Below, piece after piece: positions 41,366 to 51,390 of a stretch of DNA of 64,000 nucleotides; the stretch's first letter is position 1, and the number at the start of each line of letters is the position of its first letter. The DNA is taken from contig CALLBO010000030.1 in NCBI GenBank assembly GCA_937998875.1, forward strand, positions 1-64,000, in the 5' to 3' direction. A program made the translations under genes and the position numbers. Under the pieces are notes generated by a model. That model was not told the DNA's origin. It made no database searches and saw only the letters and a program-made list of their open reading frames with translations. The DNA comes from an uncultured Granulosicoccaceae bacterium. GTDB lineage: Bacteria; Pseudomonadota; Gammaproteobacteria; Granulosicoccales; Granulosicoccaceae.

Positions 41366-41415
41366 AAGCCCTTTTAGATTGCCTATTCAGAATTCATCAG
41401 GTCTATGTATCGGGT

Positions 41416-42873
41416 CTATGCATCGGGTGCTTTCGATTCAGATGCGTCCTTGTCGATATACTCAAAATTATCCTGCCATTGAATTCTATTGAGTCCGTTG
41501 AGCGCTGCGACTCGATAGGCTTCAGCCATCGTCGGGTAGTTAAATGTATTTTCAGTGAAGTAGCTGACACGATTGCCACCCCCAGGTTGACGCATGATGG
41601 CCTGACCAATATGGATAATCTCTGATGACTGATAACCAAAACAGTGAATTCCAAGTATTTCCAGCGTTTGTGTATTGAAGAGAATCTTCAACATACCGGT
41701 GGTTTGACCGGTAATTTGCGCCCGAGCGATAGAGCGGAATAAAGATCGACCGACTTCGTAAGGCACTTTTTGTTCGGTCAGTTCTGTCTCGGTTAAACCG
41801 ATAGAGCTAATTTCAGGGTCGGTGTAGATGCCGGTAGGGATATCGCTGATGAGTTTGGTGTCGCAATGACCTTCACCGATATGGGTACCGGCAAAGCGAC
41901 CCTGATCGTAGCCGGCACTGGCGAGCCCCGGTGCGCCCACTACGTCTCCAACGGCATAAATATGCGGTACTGATGAACGATAGAACTCATCGACTTCTAT
42001 CTGCTTGCGTTTATTTGCAGTCAGCCCGGCATTGGAAAGATTGAGCTTGTCTGTTGCACCGGATCGACCGTTGGCCCACAACAGTACGTCAGCCTTAAAA
42101 CGTTTACCGCTCTCGACGTTCAGTACAACAGAATCACCATCTGTCTCTACCGAACTGTAGGTTTCGTTGTTTCTGACAGTGACACCAATCTCACGGAAGT
42201 GGTAACCGAGTGCATCTGCGATTTCGCCATCGAGAAAAGAAAGCAGGCGGTCTCTGGTATTCACCAGATCAACTTTCACGCCGAGATTGCCAAAGATAGA
42301 CGCATATTCACAACCGATAACGCCAGCGCCGTAGATCACGATGGAGCGTGGCACAAAATCGATAGCGAGAATCGTGTCGCTGTCGCAGATCCTCGGATCA
42401 TCAAAGTTAATATCGTCCGGTCGATAGGGAATCGAGCCGGTTGCAATAACAATATTGTCGGCTTTGCATATCTCTTCGCCACCGTTTTTAAGCGCCACAT
42501 TGACAGTATGCGCATCGATAAAACTTGCACTGCCGCGATGCAGATCAACACGGTTTCTGAAATAAAAACTTTCACGCATGCTGACTTGTTTCTCAATGAC
42601 CGACTGGGCCGACTTCACCAGTTCCTGCCAGGTGACATCTACCTGGCCTGCAACGCGTCGAAATACCGGATCCTGTCTGAAGCGGCTGACCATTTGCACT
42701 GAGTGACGCAATGCCTTACTCGGGATGGTCCCCCAGTGTGTGCAACCGCCACCGACATCGCGATAGTGCTCTATCATCGCGACACGCTGGCCGCATTTGG
42801 CGAGCTTCATTGAAGCACCTTCACCGGCAGGGCCGGAGCCGATCACAATTGAGTCGTATTCTTTTATTGTCAT
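41416..42873 (-). CDS. sthA: soluble pyridine nucleotide transhydrogenase SthA
   Basis: FAD flavoprotein that interconverts NADPH and NADH. It is 485 residues long. The FAD fingerprint [20 protein letters not shown] lies near the N-terminus. [20 protein letters not shown] replaces the CxxxxC disulfide of other members with a single Cys, as in SthA. The second nucleotide site is [20 protein letters not shown], followed by the dimerisation domain. A polar tail of about 15 residues ([12 protein letters not shown]) extends beyond E. coli SthA. Confidence 0.96.
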   Translation of the reverse strand: MTIKEYDSIVIGSGPAGEGASMKLAKCGQRVAMIEHYRDVGGGCTHWGTIPSKALRHSVQMVSRFRQDPVFRRVAGQVDVTWQELVKSAQSVIEKQVSMRESFYFRNRVDLHRGSASFIDAHTVNVALKNGGEEICKADNIVIATGSIPYRPDDINFDDPRICDSDTILAIDFVPRSIVIYGAGVIGCEYASIFGNLGVKVDLVNTRDRLLSFLDGEIADALGYHFREIGVTVRNNETYSSVETDGDSVVLNVESGKRFKADVLLWANGRSGATDKLNLSNAGLTANKRKQIEVDEFYRSSVPHIYAVGDVVGAPGLASAGYDQGRFAGTHIGEGHCDTKLISDIPTGIYTDPEISSIGLTETELTEQKVPYEVGRSLFRSIARAQITGQTTGMLKILFNTQTLEILGIHCFGYQSSEIIHIGQAIMRQPGGGNRVSYFTENTFNYPTMAEAYRVAALNGLNRIQWQDNFEYIDKDASESKAPDA

Positions 42874-43041
42874 AGTAGGAGCGTAGTCCAGAGCACCGCA
42901 GGCTGCGGTTGCCTGGCCAAAGAAAAGCCGTGCTGGTATCTGTGAATTGAATGCAGGGTATTGTAGTCGTGCCTGTGTAGCACAACACTTACCATCAGGC
43001 GAAATGCCACTGGATTGCTGAATCCGCGCTAAAATAGCGTC

Positions 43042-44982
43042 ATGAACTACTCAGATTACGGCTTCATCCGCCTCGCCGCCATTGCTCCGCCGGTTGCGAT
43101 CGGCAATCCAAAGCGCAACGCTGAGCACATTGTGCAGGCGATGCAGCAAAATGAGTATGCCGATGTTTCGCTAATGCTGTTTCCGGAACTCAGTGTCTCC
43201 GGCTACACCTGCGAAGATCTGTTTTTTAACCAATCCATGATTAGTCAATGTGAGCAGGCGTTGTCTCAGATTGCCCGCGCGACGGATGAAAGAATCGTTG
43301 TGGTTGGTGCGCCCTGGAGACTGTCCGATGGCCGATTAATCAATGCCGGGTTTGTCTGTCAAAACGGATTGATCCTCGGCGCCGTACCGAAAACTTCTCA
43401 TCCCAATTACGGTGAATTCTACGACAAGCGCTGGTTTGTATCCGGGCTTGATATTGATCACTGTGTAGATCATCCCCAACTCGGTCAGTTTGTGATCGCC
43501 ACTGATCAGTTATTTCTGATTGGTGAATCCCGGTTTGCGGTGGAGATCTGTGAAGACCTGTGGCATCCGTCACCCCCGTCGATGCGGCATGTCAGAGCCG
43601 GGGCTGAGCTGATCGTTAATTTGTCTGCCAGTAACGAGCTGGTTTCCAAGGCCAATTACCGACGTGATCTGATAAATATGGCCAGTGCCCAGGGTGTCTG
43701 TGCTTACCTGTATGCGTCCAGCGGCCCGACTGAATCAACTAAAGATATAGTGTTTGGTGGTCACCACCTGTTTGCAGAAAACGGCGTGCTGCTAGCGCAG
43801 TCGGAGCGATTTTTACTTGATGGTAGCAGCATCGTTTGCGAGTTTGACTGGCAGAAACTGCGGCATGATCGTACCCGCAACAGTACTTTTGCCAACAGTG
43901 AACGGCCGGATGGGTATCGCCAATATGGTAAGCATCAAAGACCGTCCCTCGATGCACTGCGCAGAACCTTTGACCCGAAGCCTTTCGTACCGGGTAATGA
44001 AGAGGAGTTTGGCGAGCGCGCAAGTGAGATTTTAAGCATCCAGAGTACCGGTCTTGCCCGGCGTATGATGGCGGCTTATTCAAAGTCACTGGTGCTTGGG
44101 GTTTCCGGCGGGCTCGATTCAACGCTCGCATTTCTGGTGTGTCTTGACGCACTGGCGCTGTTGAAAAAAGACCGTAGTGATCTGTGCGCCATTACACTGC
44201 CAGGCCCCGCGACCAGTGATCACACGCTTGCCAGTGCAAGAATGCTCGCGTCGTCTGCCGGCGCGAACCTTAAAGAAGTACGTATAGATGCCTCTGTAGA
44301 ACAGCATTTGAAAGACTTATCCCACAGTGGTGAGCACGATGTGGTATTCGAAAATGCCCAGGCGCGTGAGCGTACCCAAATTCTGTTTGATCTTGCCAAT
44401 CAGATGAACGGCATCGTGGTTGGCACCGGAGACTTGTCTGAGCTGGCGCTCGGCTGGTGTACCTACAACGCTGATCAGATGTCGAGCTATAACGTAAATG
44501 CCAGCGTACCGAAAACACTGGTGATCTATCTGGTGCGCTGGTATGCCTTGCATCGTGCAGATAAGGACTTGTCACAAGCGTTGCTTCGAATACTCGATAC
44601 ACCGATTTCCCCTGAACTTGTACCGGCAAAGGCCAACGCTGGTGATGGGGACAGTGATGATGTGGCGCAGCATACTGAATCGATAATCGGCCCCTACGAG
44701 TTACATGACTTTTTTATCTATCATTATCTGCGTAACGGATTTGATGCTGAAAAAATATACGCACTGGCACAACTCGCGTTTGCCGGAAAGTACGATACTG
44801 CGACGATAAAGCGATGGTTGAAGCTGTTCTTTAAGCGTTTCTATATGCATCAGTTCAAGCGCACCACTCTGCCATCAGGCCCCAAGGTGGGTAGTGTCAG
44901 TCTTTCTCCAAGAGGAGACTGGAGAATGCCTGATGAAGCGGATGTCAGTGCCATACTGGAACAGATAGATTCCTTAAATTAA
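43042..44982 (+). CDS. nadE: glutamine-dependent NAD+ synthetase
   Basis: Converts deamido-NAD+ to NAD+ using glutamine amide nitrogen. It is 646 residues long. The N-terminal nitrilase-type glutaminase domain has the triad Glu49 ([16 protein letters not shown]), Lys117 ([10 protein letters not shown]) and Cys170 ([10 protein letters not shown]). The C-terminal synthetase domain has the ATP-binding loop [15 protein letters not shown] at about 352-366. It is divergent from sthA, 168 bp away, both in pyridine-nucleotide metabolism. Confidence 0.97.
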   Translation: MNYSDYGFIRLAAIAPPVAIGNPKRNAEHIVQAMQQNEYADVSLMLFPELSVSGYTCEDLFFNQSMISQCEQALSQIARATDERIVVVGAPWRLSDGRLINAGFVCQNGLILGAVPKTSHPNYGEFYDKRWFVSGLDIDHCVDHPQLGQFVIATDQLFLIGESRFAVEICEDLWHPSPPSMRHVRAGAELIVNLSASNELVSKANYRRDLINMASAQGVCAYLYASSGPTESTKDIVFGGHHLFAENGVLLAQSERFLLDGSSIVCEFDWQKLRHDRTRNSTFANSERPDGYRQYGKHQRPSLDALRRTFDPKPFVPGNEEEFGERASEILSIQSTGLARRMMAAYSKSLVLGVSGGLDSTLAFLVCLDALALLKKDRSDLCAITLPGPATSDHTLASARMLASSAGANLKEVRIDASVEQHLKDLSHSGEHDVVFENAQARERTQILFDLANQMNGIVVGTGDLSELALGWCTYNADQMSSYNVNASVPKTLVIYLVRWYALHRADKDLSQALLRILDTPISPELVPAKANAGDGDSDDVAQHTESIIGPYELHDFFIYHYLRNGFDAEKIYALAQLAFAGKYDTATIKRWLKLFFKRFYMHQFKRTTLPSGPKVGSVSLSPRGDWRMPDEADVSAILEQIDSLN

Positions 44983-45023
44983 TGAGCCTGAGTTAATAGG
45001 CCGTAATCAATGAGTACGAATTG

Positions 45024-46163
45024 ATGGGTGTTGGCAATCCTGTTGTGATTAGCAGTGGTTTTGATGGCGGCAATATTAAGTGTATCTCGTGTGATAGTCC
45101 TGAAAACATAAGACTCAATATTGTCCACGACGCCGGTAGTGAGTTTCACCAGTGGTTTTACTTTCGTCTTACCGGTACTCGCGGTCAGAAATATAACTTA
45201 CACATAGAGAACGCCGGTGAATCTTCTTATCCCGAAGGCTGGAAGGAGTATCGCGTGGTGGCTTCGAACGACCAGTCTGACTGGTATCGTATCAGTACGG
45301 ATTATCAGAATGGTGTTTTATCTTTTTCTGTTACTGCGGAATCTGATGTCACCTGGTTCGCATACTTCGAGCCTTATACACTGCATCAACATAATGCGTT
45401 GATTTCCTGTTGTGCCGCAGACGATCGTGTATCTGCTGAAGTAGTTGGCCACTCACTCGATGGCAGAGATATAGATCTGCTTCAAATAGGTGATGCGAGT
45501 AAGCCTCTTAAAATCTGGGCTATCGCAAGACAGCATCCAGGTGAATCAATGGCTGAATGGTGGATGGAAGGGTACCTAAGCCGCCTGCTGGATAAAGATG
45601 ATGCGGTTTCAAAAGCGTTGTTGAATAAGGCGGTGTTTTATGTCGTGCCGAATATGAACCCCGACGGTACTTATCGCGGTCATTTAAGAACCAATGCAAA
45701 TGGTATTAATCTCAATCGGGAATGGGATAGGGCCACGCCGGAAAACTCACCGGAAGTTTTCTACGTACTTCAAAAAATGCGTGAGACAGGTATCAGCCTT
45801 AGCCTTGATGTACATGGTGATGAAGCGCTGCCCTATAACTTTATCGCCGGCACTGAAGGCATTCGCTCATGGAGTAGAGAAAGAAAGGCGCTACAGGAAT
45901 TGTTTAAAAGTAACTTAATGGCGGTTAATCCGGATTTTCAAACTACTATCGGTTACCCGATCTGTGCACCGGACTCAGCCAACTATGGTATCTGCAGTAG
46001 TTTCATCGCTGAAAATTTTAGCTGCCCTGCGATGACGCTGGAAATGCCGTTTAAAGATACCGCGGAGTCACCCGATCAACGCCATGGCTGGTCTGGCGAA
46101 CGCTCTGCTCGACTCGGCTCATCGTGTGTTGACGCAATATACAGCGTGCTGGAACAATTGTAG
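45024..46163 (+). CDS. M14-family carboxypeptidase, cytosolic-carboxypeptidase-like
   Basis: 379 residues. The N-terminal beta-sandwich-like domain (about 1-130; FHQWFYFRLTGTRGQKYNL) resembles that of eukaryotic Nna1/CCP enzymes and their bacterial relatives. The zinc ligands are His and Glu in RQHPGES (about 170) and His in LDVHGDE (about 262). The catalytic Glu is in TLEMPF (about 341), and NPDGTYRGHLRTNANGINLN is the substrate Asn/Arg region. It has no signal peptide. The substrate in bacteria is not established. The start is an ATG directly after an in-frame TTG. Confidence 0.9.
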   Translation: MGVGNPVVISSGFDGGNIKCISCDSPENIRLNIVHDAGSEFHQWFYFRLTGTRGQKYNLHIENAGESSYPEGWKEYRVVASNDQSDWYRISTDYQNGVLSFSVTAESDVTWFAYFEPYTLHQHNALISCCAADDRVSAEVVGHSLDGRDIDLLQIGDASKPLKIWAIARQHPGESMAEWWMEGYLSRLLDKDDAVSKALLNKAVFYVVPNMNPDGTYRGHLRTNANGINLNREWDRATPENSPEVFYVLQKMRETGISLSLDVHGDEALPYNFIAGTEGIRSWSRERKALQELFKSNLMAVNPDFQTTIGYPICAPDSANYGICSSFIAENFSCPAMTLEMPFKDTAESPDQRHGWSGERSARLGSSCVDAIYSVLEQL

Positions 46164-46183
46164 ATAAAAAATTATGATCCAAA

Positions 46184-46657
46184 CTATCTGCTGATATCTG
46201 CCATAGATGCAGCGGTAACGTTGATGAGATCGTCCGGTTTCAATTCCAGCTGCAAGCCGCGTTTACCACCAGAGACGAAAATCGTATTAAAACCCCGCGC
46301 CTTTTCATCAAGGCAAATTTGTAAACGCTGTTTTTGCGCGATTGGGCTGATGCCACCAACAATGTAACCGGTAGCTCTTTCTGCCACTGCCGGGTCTGCC
46401 ATCTTTGCTTTGCGACCCTTGAAATGACTGGCGACTTTTTTAAAATCAAGTTGATTTGCTACCGGGATTACCGCCACAACCGGCTTGCGTTCGTCGCCAT
46501 CAACGATTGCAAGCAGCGTTTTAAACACCTGTGTGGGGTCTTGCCCGAGCGCGTCAACTGCCTGCAAGCCATACCCTGCCGACTCATCACCAGTTGAGTA
46601 TTCCTGTTGTTGAAACTCTATTTTCTGCTTTTGCAGTAGTTTGATGGCGGGCGTCAT
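46184..46657 (-). CDS. ybaK: Cys-tRNA(Pro) deacylase YbaK/EbsC
   Basis: Trans-editing factor that hydrolyses Cys mischarged on tRNA-Pro. It is 157 residues long. The motifs DPTQVFKTLLAIVDG, VAVIPVANQLDFKKVA (with the key Lys) and GYIVGGISPIAQKQRL are those of YbaK rather than ProX-like members. It converges with the M14 gene. A typical stand-alone gene. Confidence 0.93.
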   Translation of the reverse strand: MTPAIKLLQKQKIEFQQQEYSTGDESAGYGLQAVDALGQDPTQVFKTLLAIVDGDERKPVVAVIPVANQLDFKKVASHFKGRKAKMADPAVAERATGYIVGGISPIAQKQRLQICLDEKARGFNTIFVSGGKRGLQLELKPDDLINVTAASMADISR

Positions 46658-46833
46658 GAGTGCGGGTATGTTCGATGTTTATTTCTTGGGCAGGCAGTGA
46701 GAACTGCTTCACGTGGTTTAAATAGTCTTAATCTGTTGTGCGGCAATGGTTCACGACATCTCCGCTTTTTGCGGGCACACTCAGTAATATTACTGATAAA
46801 AGAATAACTGAGCTGTGCTGGATGTTTTGGATC

Positions 46834-48402
46834 ATGAACATGTTTGATTATTTCGCACAGCGGAGCCGATGTGTAGCAACAGTGTTAATAATGCTGGGTA
46901 TATTACTCCCTGTCGATTCTGTTTTCTCTGGCCAACGTGATGCAAAAATTATTCTTAATGAACTGTCTGCTATGGGAGATCAATCCCATAGCGAATCAGA
47001 ACTGACTGCGAACGAAGTTGCCATTGTAAACGGCAGCCCTCTGCCGAATGACTATTTTCCTGCACTGACCGCGTTGCTAACCGGACGCAGTGCATCGATA
47101 ACGCTAAATCAACAGTTGCAGGTTAACGGTTTTTACTTCGGTCACGGATTACGATCCGCGTTTCAGGCTGAAGTGATCGATTGCGGCTCTGCCACATCAA
47201 GTTGTATCGGTGCAGAAAACAAAATCTGCTTTATCAATTCGCAATTAAATACAGATGAAGTCATGTCACCTGCAGCGCAACTTACCAACTGTGCTCTCGG
47301 TGGCGGTATCGGGGCGCTTTATTGGTCGGCGGGAAACTCACTGGTGCGCACCGATATGTTCGATGGATTGCCATCAATACCTGCAGTGTTTATTAATGAA
47401 CTGCAGTCGATCAGGGTAGTTAATGATGCAATGAGCGCCGGTTCGCTGTATCTGGAGGTGCAATCTCAAGTGGCACAGAAAATACTGTGCGGCGCGACTT
47501 ACCTTGGCGGCAAGTGGGTGGTGACAGCGGCGCATTGTGTTATAGAACTTACACCGGACGGACTACGCAAAATACAGCCATGGGAAATCACAGCCAGTGT
47601 TGGTGCTTATGATCTCAAGCAGGATACACATCTCGCACAATCGATAAAGTCGATTCATCTTCTCGACGACGCTGCTTTTATGTTTGATTTTCCGGGCGAT
47701 GTGGCTTTACTGGAGCTCACAGATGAACCTGTCTCAATTACCACAGCAGGTTTATCCAAGGGTGAAGGCACGCTAGCGGTTACTAACATTGCCAATGCTG
47801 CGTCTGTGAATTTTCAAATTCAAAATTCTTCTGACAAAGCAATCGTACTAGGCTGGGGTAGTACGCGGATTCGGGAGCCCGGTGAAGTACCATACGCCAA
47901 TCTCGCCACAAGTACGGTGCCGCTTTCCGCACCGGTCTCGCTGATAACCCCGCAGCAGTGTAGGGAAAAATGGTCAGACTACCTCGGTGATAGTCAGTTT
48001 CTATTGGATGTTGCAGGCATTGGTGACAAGCTGTTGTGCGCTTATGACCCTGTAACGCAACACGACACTTGTCTCGGCGATAGCGGGGGTCCGTTGCTGA
48101 TAGAAGTGCAAGGCCGCCTCGAACTTGCCGGGCTTACCAGCTTCGGGGTTGGATGTGGAGGCACTGGTGAGGTACCTGCGGTCTACACCAGGATCGGTGA
48201 ATACACCGATTGGATTGAGCACACTACCGGACTCGTGCTGATGGAGCATACCGATTCTGCACCACCGGTCGCTAGCGCACCGGTAGTCACAGTAAGCTCA
48301 ATGATGGCGAGTAGCGGTGGCGGAAGTTTCGGATTACCAATTATTTTTTTGATCTTTGCCGGATTGTTTTTCTTTGCAATGGCCGGAAACCGCCCTTTTT
48401 AG
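46834..48402 (+). CDS. secreted trypsin-like serine protease with inserted domain and GlyGly-CTERM tail
   Basis: 522 residues from the ATG at 46834, where an N-terminal signal sequence begins (MNMFDYFAQRSRCVATVL). The open frame extends 32 codons further upstream, but that part lacks support. The mature-type VNG lies at about residue 65. The catalytic triad is His234 (VVTAAHC), Asp289 (GDVALLEL) and Ser417 (CLGDSGGPLL). About 120 residues separate VNG from the CGATYLGGKWVVTAAHC block, where ordinary trypsins have about 30; this insert includes GALYWSAGN and IPAVFIN, resembling a PA (protease-associated) domain. The C-terminal region has SSGGGSFG, a hydrophobic helix and a basic end, a GlyGly-CTERM-like tail. 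Confidence 0.86.
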   Translation: MNMFDYFAQRSRCVATVLIMLGILLPVDSVFSGQRDAKIILNELSAMGDQSHSESELTANEVAIVNGSPLPNDYFPALTALLTGRSASITLNQQLQVNGFYFGHGLRSAFQAEVIDCGSATSSCIGAENKICFINSQLNTDEVMSPAAQLTNCALGGGIGALYWSAGNSLVRTDMFDGLPSIPAVFINELQSIRVVNDAMSAGSLYLEVQSQVAQKILCGATYLGGKWVVTAAHCVIELTPDGLRKIQPWEITASVGAYDLKQDTHLAQSIKSIHLLDDAAFMFDFPGDVALLELTDEPVSITTAGLSKGEGTLAVTNIANAASVNFQIQNSSDKAIVLGWGSTRIREPGEVPYANLATSTVPLSAPVSLITPQQCREKWSDYLGDSQFLLDVAGIGDKLLCAYDPVTQHDTCLGDSGGPLLIEVQGRLELAGLTSFGVGCGGTGEVPAVYTRIGEYTDWIEHTTGLVLMEHTDSAPPVASAPVVTVSSMMASSGGGSFGLPIIFLIFAGLFFFAMAGNRPF

Positions 48403-48557
48403 CGTGATTTTTTTTCGCTGATATCATTTCTAGTTCGACAGGTAGGGATTAGTTGCTCACTTGATTTCTCAATTTTACGTAGAGTATCGAGTTGATTACC
48501 CGGAGCACCTGATGTGGGTAACCCTAATAAAACCGGTTCTATAAAGAGGTGAATGAA

Positions 48558-48968
48558 ATGAACAAACAAACTTTGTACATCGTTAGCTTAATTGCCGCCG
48601 GTTCGGTGTTGGGTCTGAGCGGGTGTGGATTCAAGTCTGACTTGTCTCTTCCTGAATCCAAGAACCGTACTCCGTTGTTTGAACCTGATATGCTGCCGGA
48701 CTCGAAAACTCAGGAAATACCTCCTTTCCTGCCTTCGTCTGCCGATGATGCATCAGCGACTGGTGCCGCCGCCGGTATTCCTGTTGAAATTGCCACAACA
48801 GTTGCCACCGAAGGACAGATACTGGTGAGCCCCGGTGATGAGGAAAACGAAGAAAACAAAGGAAACGAAGCAGCCGATGGTGTGCCGGTCGATTTGAGCG
48901 AACTTTCCAGTGATATTAATCTTACTGATTTAACCCGTGATCCAGAGAGAGAAAGTAATACGCAATGA
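48558..48968 (+). CDS. lptM: LptM-like outer-membrane lipoprotein
   Basis: 136 residues from the ATG at 48558, preceded by a GAGGTG ribosome-binding site; a GTG nine bases upstream is less likely. The signal sequence ends in lipobox LSGC (about residues 20-23), followed by GFKSDLSLP, the LptM/YifL pattern CGxKGPLxLP. E. coli LptM is under 70 residues, so the long acidic C-terminal half (DEENEENKGNEAADG) is an extension. Position immediately upstream of lysA-dapF is the usual one. LptM helps LptD mature in LPS export. Overlap with lysA is 4 bp. Confidence 0.82.
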   Translation: MNKQTLYIVSLIAAGSVLGLSGCGFKSDLSLPESKNRTPLFEPDMLPDSKTQEIPPFLPSSADDASATGAAAGIPVEIATTVATEGQILVSPGDEENEENKGNEAADGVPVDLSELSSDINLTDLTRDPERESNTQ

Positions 48969-50212
48969 CCTTAAGTCGAACATCTGATGGTGAGTTAAAA
49001 GTTGAAGACATTAGCTGTTCGGAACTTGCATCTGTTTACGGTACACCTCTATATGTCTATTCTCGTGCAGCAATTGAAAGCGCGTGGCACGCATTTGACA
49101 GTGCCCTGTCGCGCAGGCCGCATCTGGTTTGTTATGCGCTAAAGGCCAACTCTAATCTGGCTGTGTTAAATCTGCTTGGCAGACTCGGCTCCGGCTTTGA
49201 CATCGTTTCTGTCGGCGAGCTCGCCAGAGTCAAAGCCGCCGGTTGTGATCTTTCCAAAGTTGTTTTTTCGGGTGTTGGTAAATCTCCCGATGAAATGGCG
49301 ATAGCCCTTGCAGAGGGAATCAAGTGTTTTAATGTTGAGTCTGCGGCCGAGATTGATGTTTTGGCAGAAGTTGCAGCCGCCCATGGTAGCGTCGCACCTG
49401 TGTCGGTCAGAATTAATCCGGACGTTGATGCGGGTACACACCCCTACATTTCTACCGGCTTAAAAGAAAACAAGTTTGGCATCGATACAGTTTCTGCGCT
49501 TAATGCCTATCGCAGAATTTCAGATAGTCCGCATCTTGAAGTCACCGGCATGGATTGTCATATCGGCTCACAACTGACGGACATAGCACCGTACCGTGAT
49601 GCCCTGCAGCGACTATTAATGCTGTGTGACTCTTTGCAGGAGCAAGGTATTAGCATCAGGCATCTCGATCTTGGTGGCGGGCAGGGCATTCGTTATCGGG
49701 ATGAACAACCCATAGACCTTAACTCATGGGCACAGGCCATGGATGAAGTCCTCGGTGATCGCGATGTTGAGATTATTGTTGAACCCGGCCGTAGTATTGT
49801 TGGTAACGCGGGTCTGTTGCTGACGTCAGTGCGCTATTTAAAACACTCAGATGACAAGAATTTTGCCATTGTCGATGCTGCGATGAATGATCTTATCCGT
49901 CCTGCACTCTACAGTGCCTGGCAGGATATTGTACCGGTTAAAGAAGTCGCCGGACGGGAGACGGCAAGCTACGATATCGTCGGTCCGGTTTGTGAGTCGG
50001 CGGACTTTCTCGGTAAAGACAGACAGCTTGGATTGCAACAGGACGATTTATTAGCGGTGTTGTCCGCCGGTGCCTACTGCTTTGTGATGAGCTCCAACTA
50101 CAACTCAAGACCGCGCGCGGCAGAAGTGATGGTGGATGGTAGTCAATCGCATATTGTTCGCAAGCGCGAAACCATTGAAGAGCTGTTTTCGGGTGAGAGT
50201 TTGTTGCCTTGA
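48965..50212 (+). CDS. lysA: diaminopimelate decarboxylase
   Basis: PLP enzyme that makes lysine from meso-diaminopimelate. It is 415 residues long. The PLP-binding Lys60 is in CYALKANSN. GSGFDIVSVGEL, the HIGSQ motif, GGGQGIRY and CESADFLGKDR are characteristic. The start ATG overlaps the lptM stop by 4 bp. The next gene dapF is 335 bp downstream. Confidence 0.97.
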   Translation: MTLSRTSDGELKVEDISCSELASVYGTPLYVYSRAAIESAWHAFDSALSRRPHLVCYALKANSNLAVLNLLGRLGSGFDIVSVGELARVKAAGCDLSKVVFSGVGKSPDEMAIALAEGIKCFNVESAAEIDVLAEVAAAHGSVAPVSVRINPDVDAGTHPYISTGLKENKFGIDTVSALNAYRRISDSPHLEVTGMDCHIGSQLTDIAPYRDALQRLLMLCDSLQEQGISIRHLDLGGGQGIRYRDEQPIDLNSWAQAMDEVLGDRDVEIIVEPGRSIVGNAGLLLTSVRYLKHSDDKNFAIVDAAMNDLIRPALYSAWQDIVPVKEVAGRETASYDIVGPVCESADFLGKDRQLGLQQDDLLAVLSAGAYCFVMSSNYNSRPRAAEVMVDGSQSHIVRKRETIEELFSGESLLP

Positions 50213-50547
50213 TGGTTTAAAAACTGACCGTCGACATCATCCTACCGGCGTCCAAACGCCTGGTGGCACGTCAGAACGGTTTTGAACACTGAGTAATCGG
50301 CAGGCTAGCCAAAAAACCCGACTTCAGAAAAACGTCAATATACCGACGTCTTTTCAACCTACTCCGTCAAAAGTTCGAATCATCGTCTATATAAATAGAT
50401 GGGGCGGTGTTGTTCCGACCCAAATACTTTTGTTGGATTCTTACAAAAAGTATAAAAAACAATAATCTAATCGGCATAGGTGATTTTTTACTTTAACATC
50501 TGGCCCTGATTTTACTTCAATGTCGCTCACTGGAACCATGCTCTCCA
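50213..50547. other. 335-bp lysA-dapF gap
   Basis: I see no gene here. A weak hairpin (ACGTC 50332-50336 with GACGT 50345-50349, followed by CTTTT) could be a terminator for lysA. The stretch from 50390 to 50520 is AT-rich and could contain the dapF promoter. The gap separates two genes that are usually adjacent. Confidence 0.5.
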
Positions 50548-51390
50548 ATGTCTTTTGAATTCACCAAAATGCATGGGTTGGGTAATGATTTTGTCGTTTT
50601 TAATGCTCTGGATAAGGCGTTCGAACTCAGCAGTAAAGATATTTCGCGGTTGGCGCATCGCCGTACGGGTGTTGGATTTGACCAACTGCTGGTCGTCGAA
50701 CCACCGGATGGCACCGGCGCTGATTTTACCTATCGGATATTCAATGCCGATGGGGGGGAAGTTGAGAATTGCGGTAATGGTGCGCGTTGTTTCGCGCGCT
50801 ATGTGACAGACAGAGGACTGACAGACAAGAAAGACATCACCGTATCGACTGCCTGCGGGTTAATGACACTGACGCTCATGGATGACGATCAGGTGCTGGT
50901 GCGTATGGATGTACCCGTGTTTGAACCGGACAAGGTGCCATTTATTGCAGATGAACTGGCATCGCACTACGACTTATCGCTTGATGATGGCTCGTCGGTA
51001 AAGGAGGTACTGGAAATAGGAGTGGTTTCTATTGGCAATCCGCATGCGGTAACGGTGGTGACAGATGTACAACGCACTGAAGTGCAACGGCTTGGACCTG
51101 CAGTAGAAAACCATAAGCGTTTTCCTCAGCGCGTTAACGCCGGGTTTATGCAGGTTGATAGTCGTACTGAAATCACGTTGCGCGTGTTTGAACGTGGTGT
51201 CGGTGAGACGTTGGCGTGTGGTACAGGGGCATGTGCGGCGGTGGCGGTAGGCATCACCCAGGGCTTGCTCGACAGACAGGTAACTGTCCACCTTGCCGGA
51301 GGGGATCTGAAGATCCGGTGGATGGATAACAATGCTCAGATCGAAATGATCGGGCCGGGTACAACGGTTTTTGAAGGCAGGCTGGAATAA
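50548..51390 (+). CDS. dapF: diaminopimelate epimerase
   Basis: Interconverts LL- and meso-diaminopimelate for lysine and peptidoglycan. It is 280 residues long. The catalytic Cys pair is Cys75 in NADGGEVENCGNGARCFARY and a second Cys at about residue 222 in ETLACGTGAC. The N-terminus SFEFTKMHGLGNDFVVFNAL is standard. The stop codon overlaps the start of the DUF484 gene. Confidence 0.98.
   Translation: MSFEFTKMHGLGNDFVVFNALDKAFELSSKDISRLAHRRTGVGFDQLLVVEPPDGTGADFTYRIFNADGGEVENCGNGARCFARYVTDRGLTDKKDITVSTACGLMTLTLMDDDQVLVRMDVPVFEPDKVPFIADELASHYDLSLDDGSSVKEVLEIGVVSIGNPHAVTVVTDVQRTEVQRLGPAVENHKRFPQRVNAGFMQVDSRTEITLRVFERGVGETLACGTGACAAVAVGITQGLLDRQVTVHLAGGDLKIRWMDNNAQIEMIGPGTTVFEGRLE

Noticed and set aside
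46711-46726. TGCTTCACGTGGTTTA as another parS site
   Set aside because: The CACGTG core is present, but at least four positions differ from consensus, so chance is likely.
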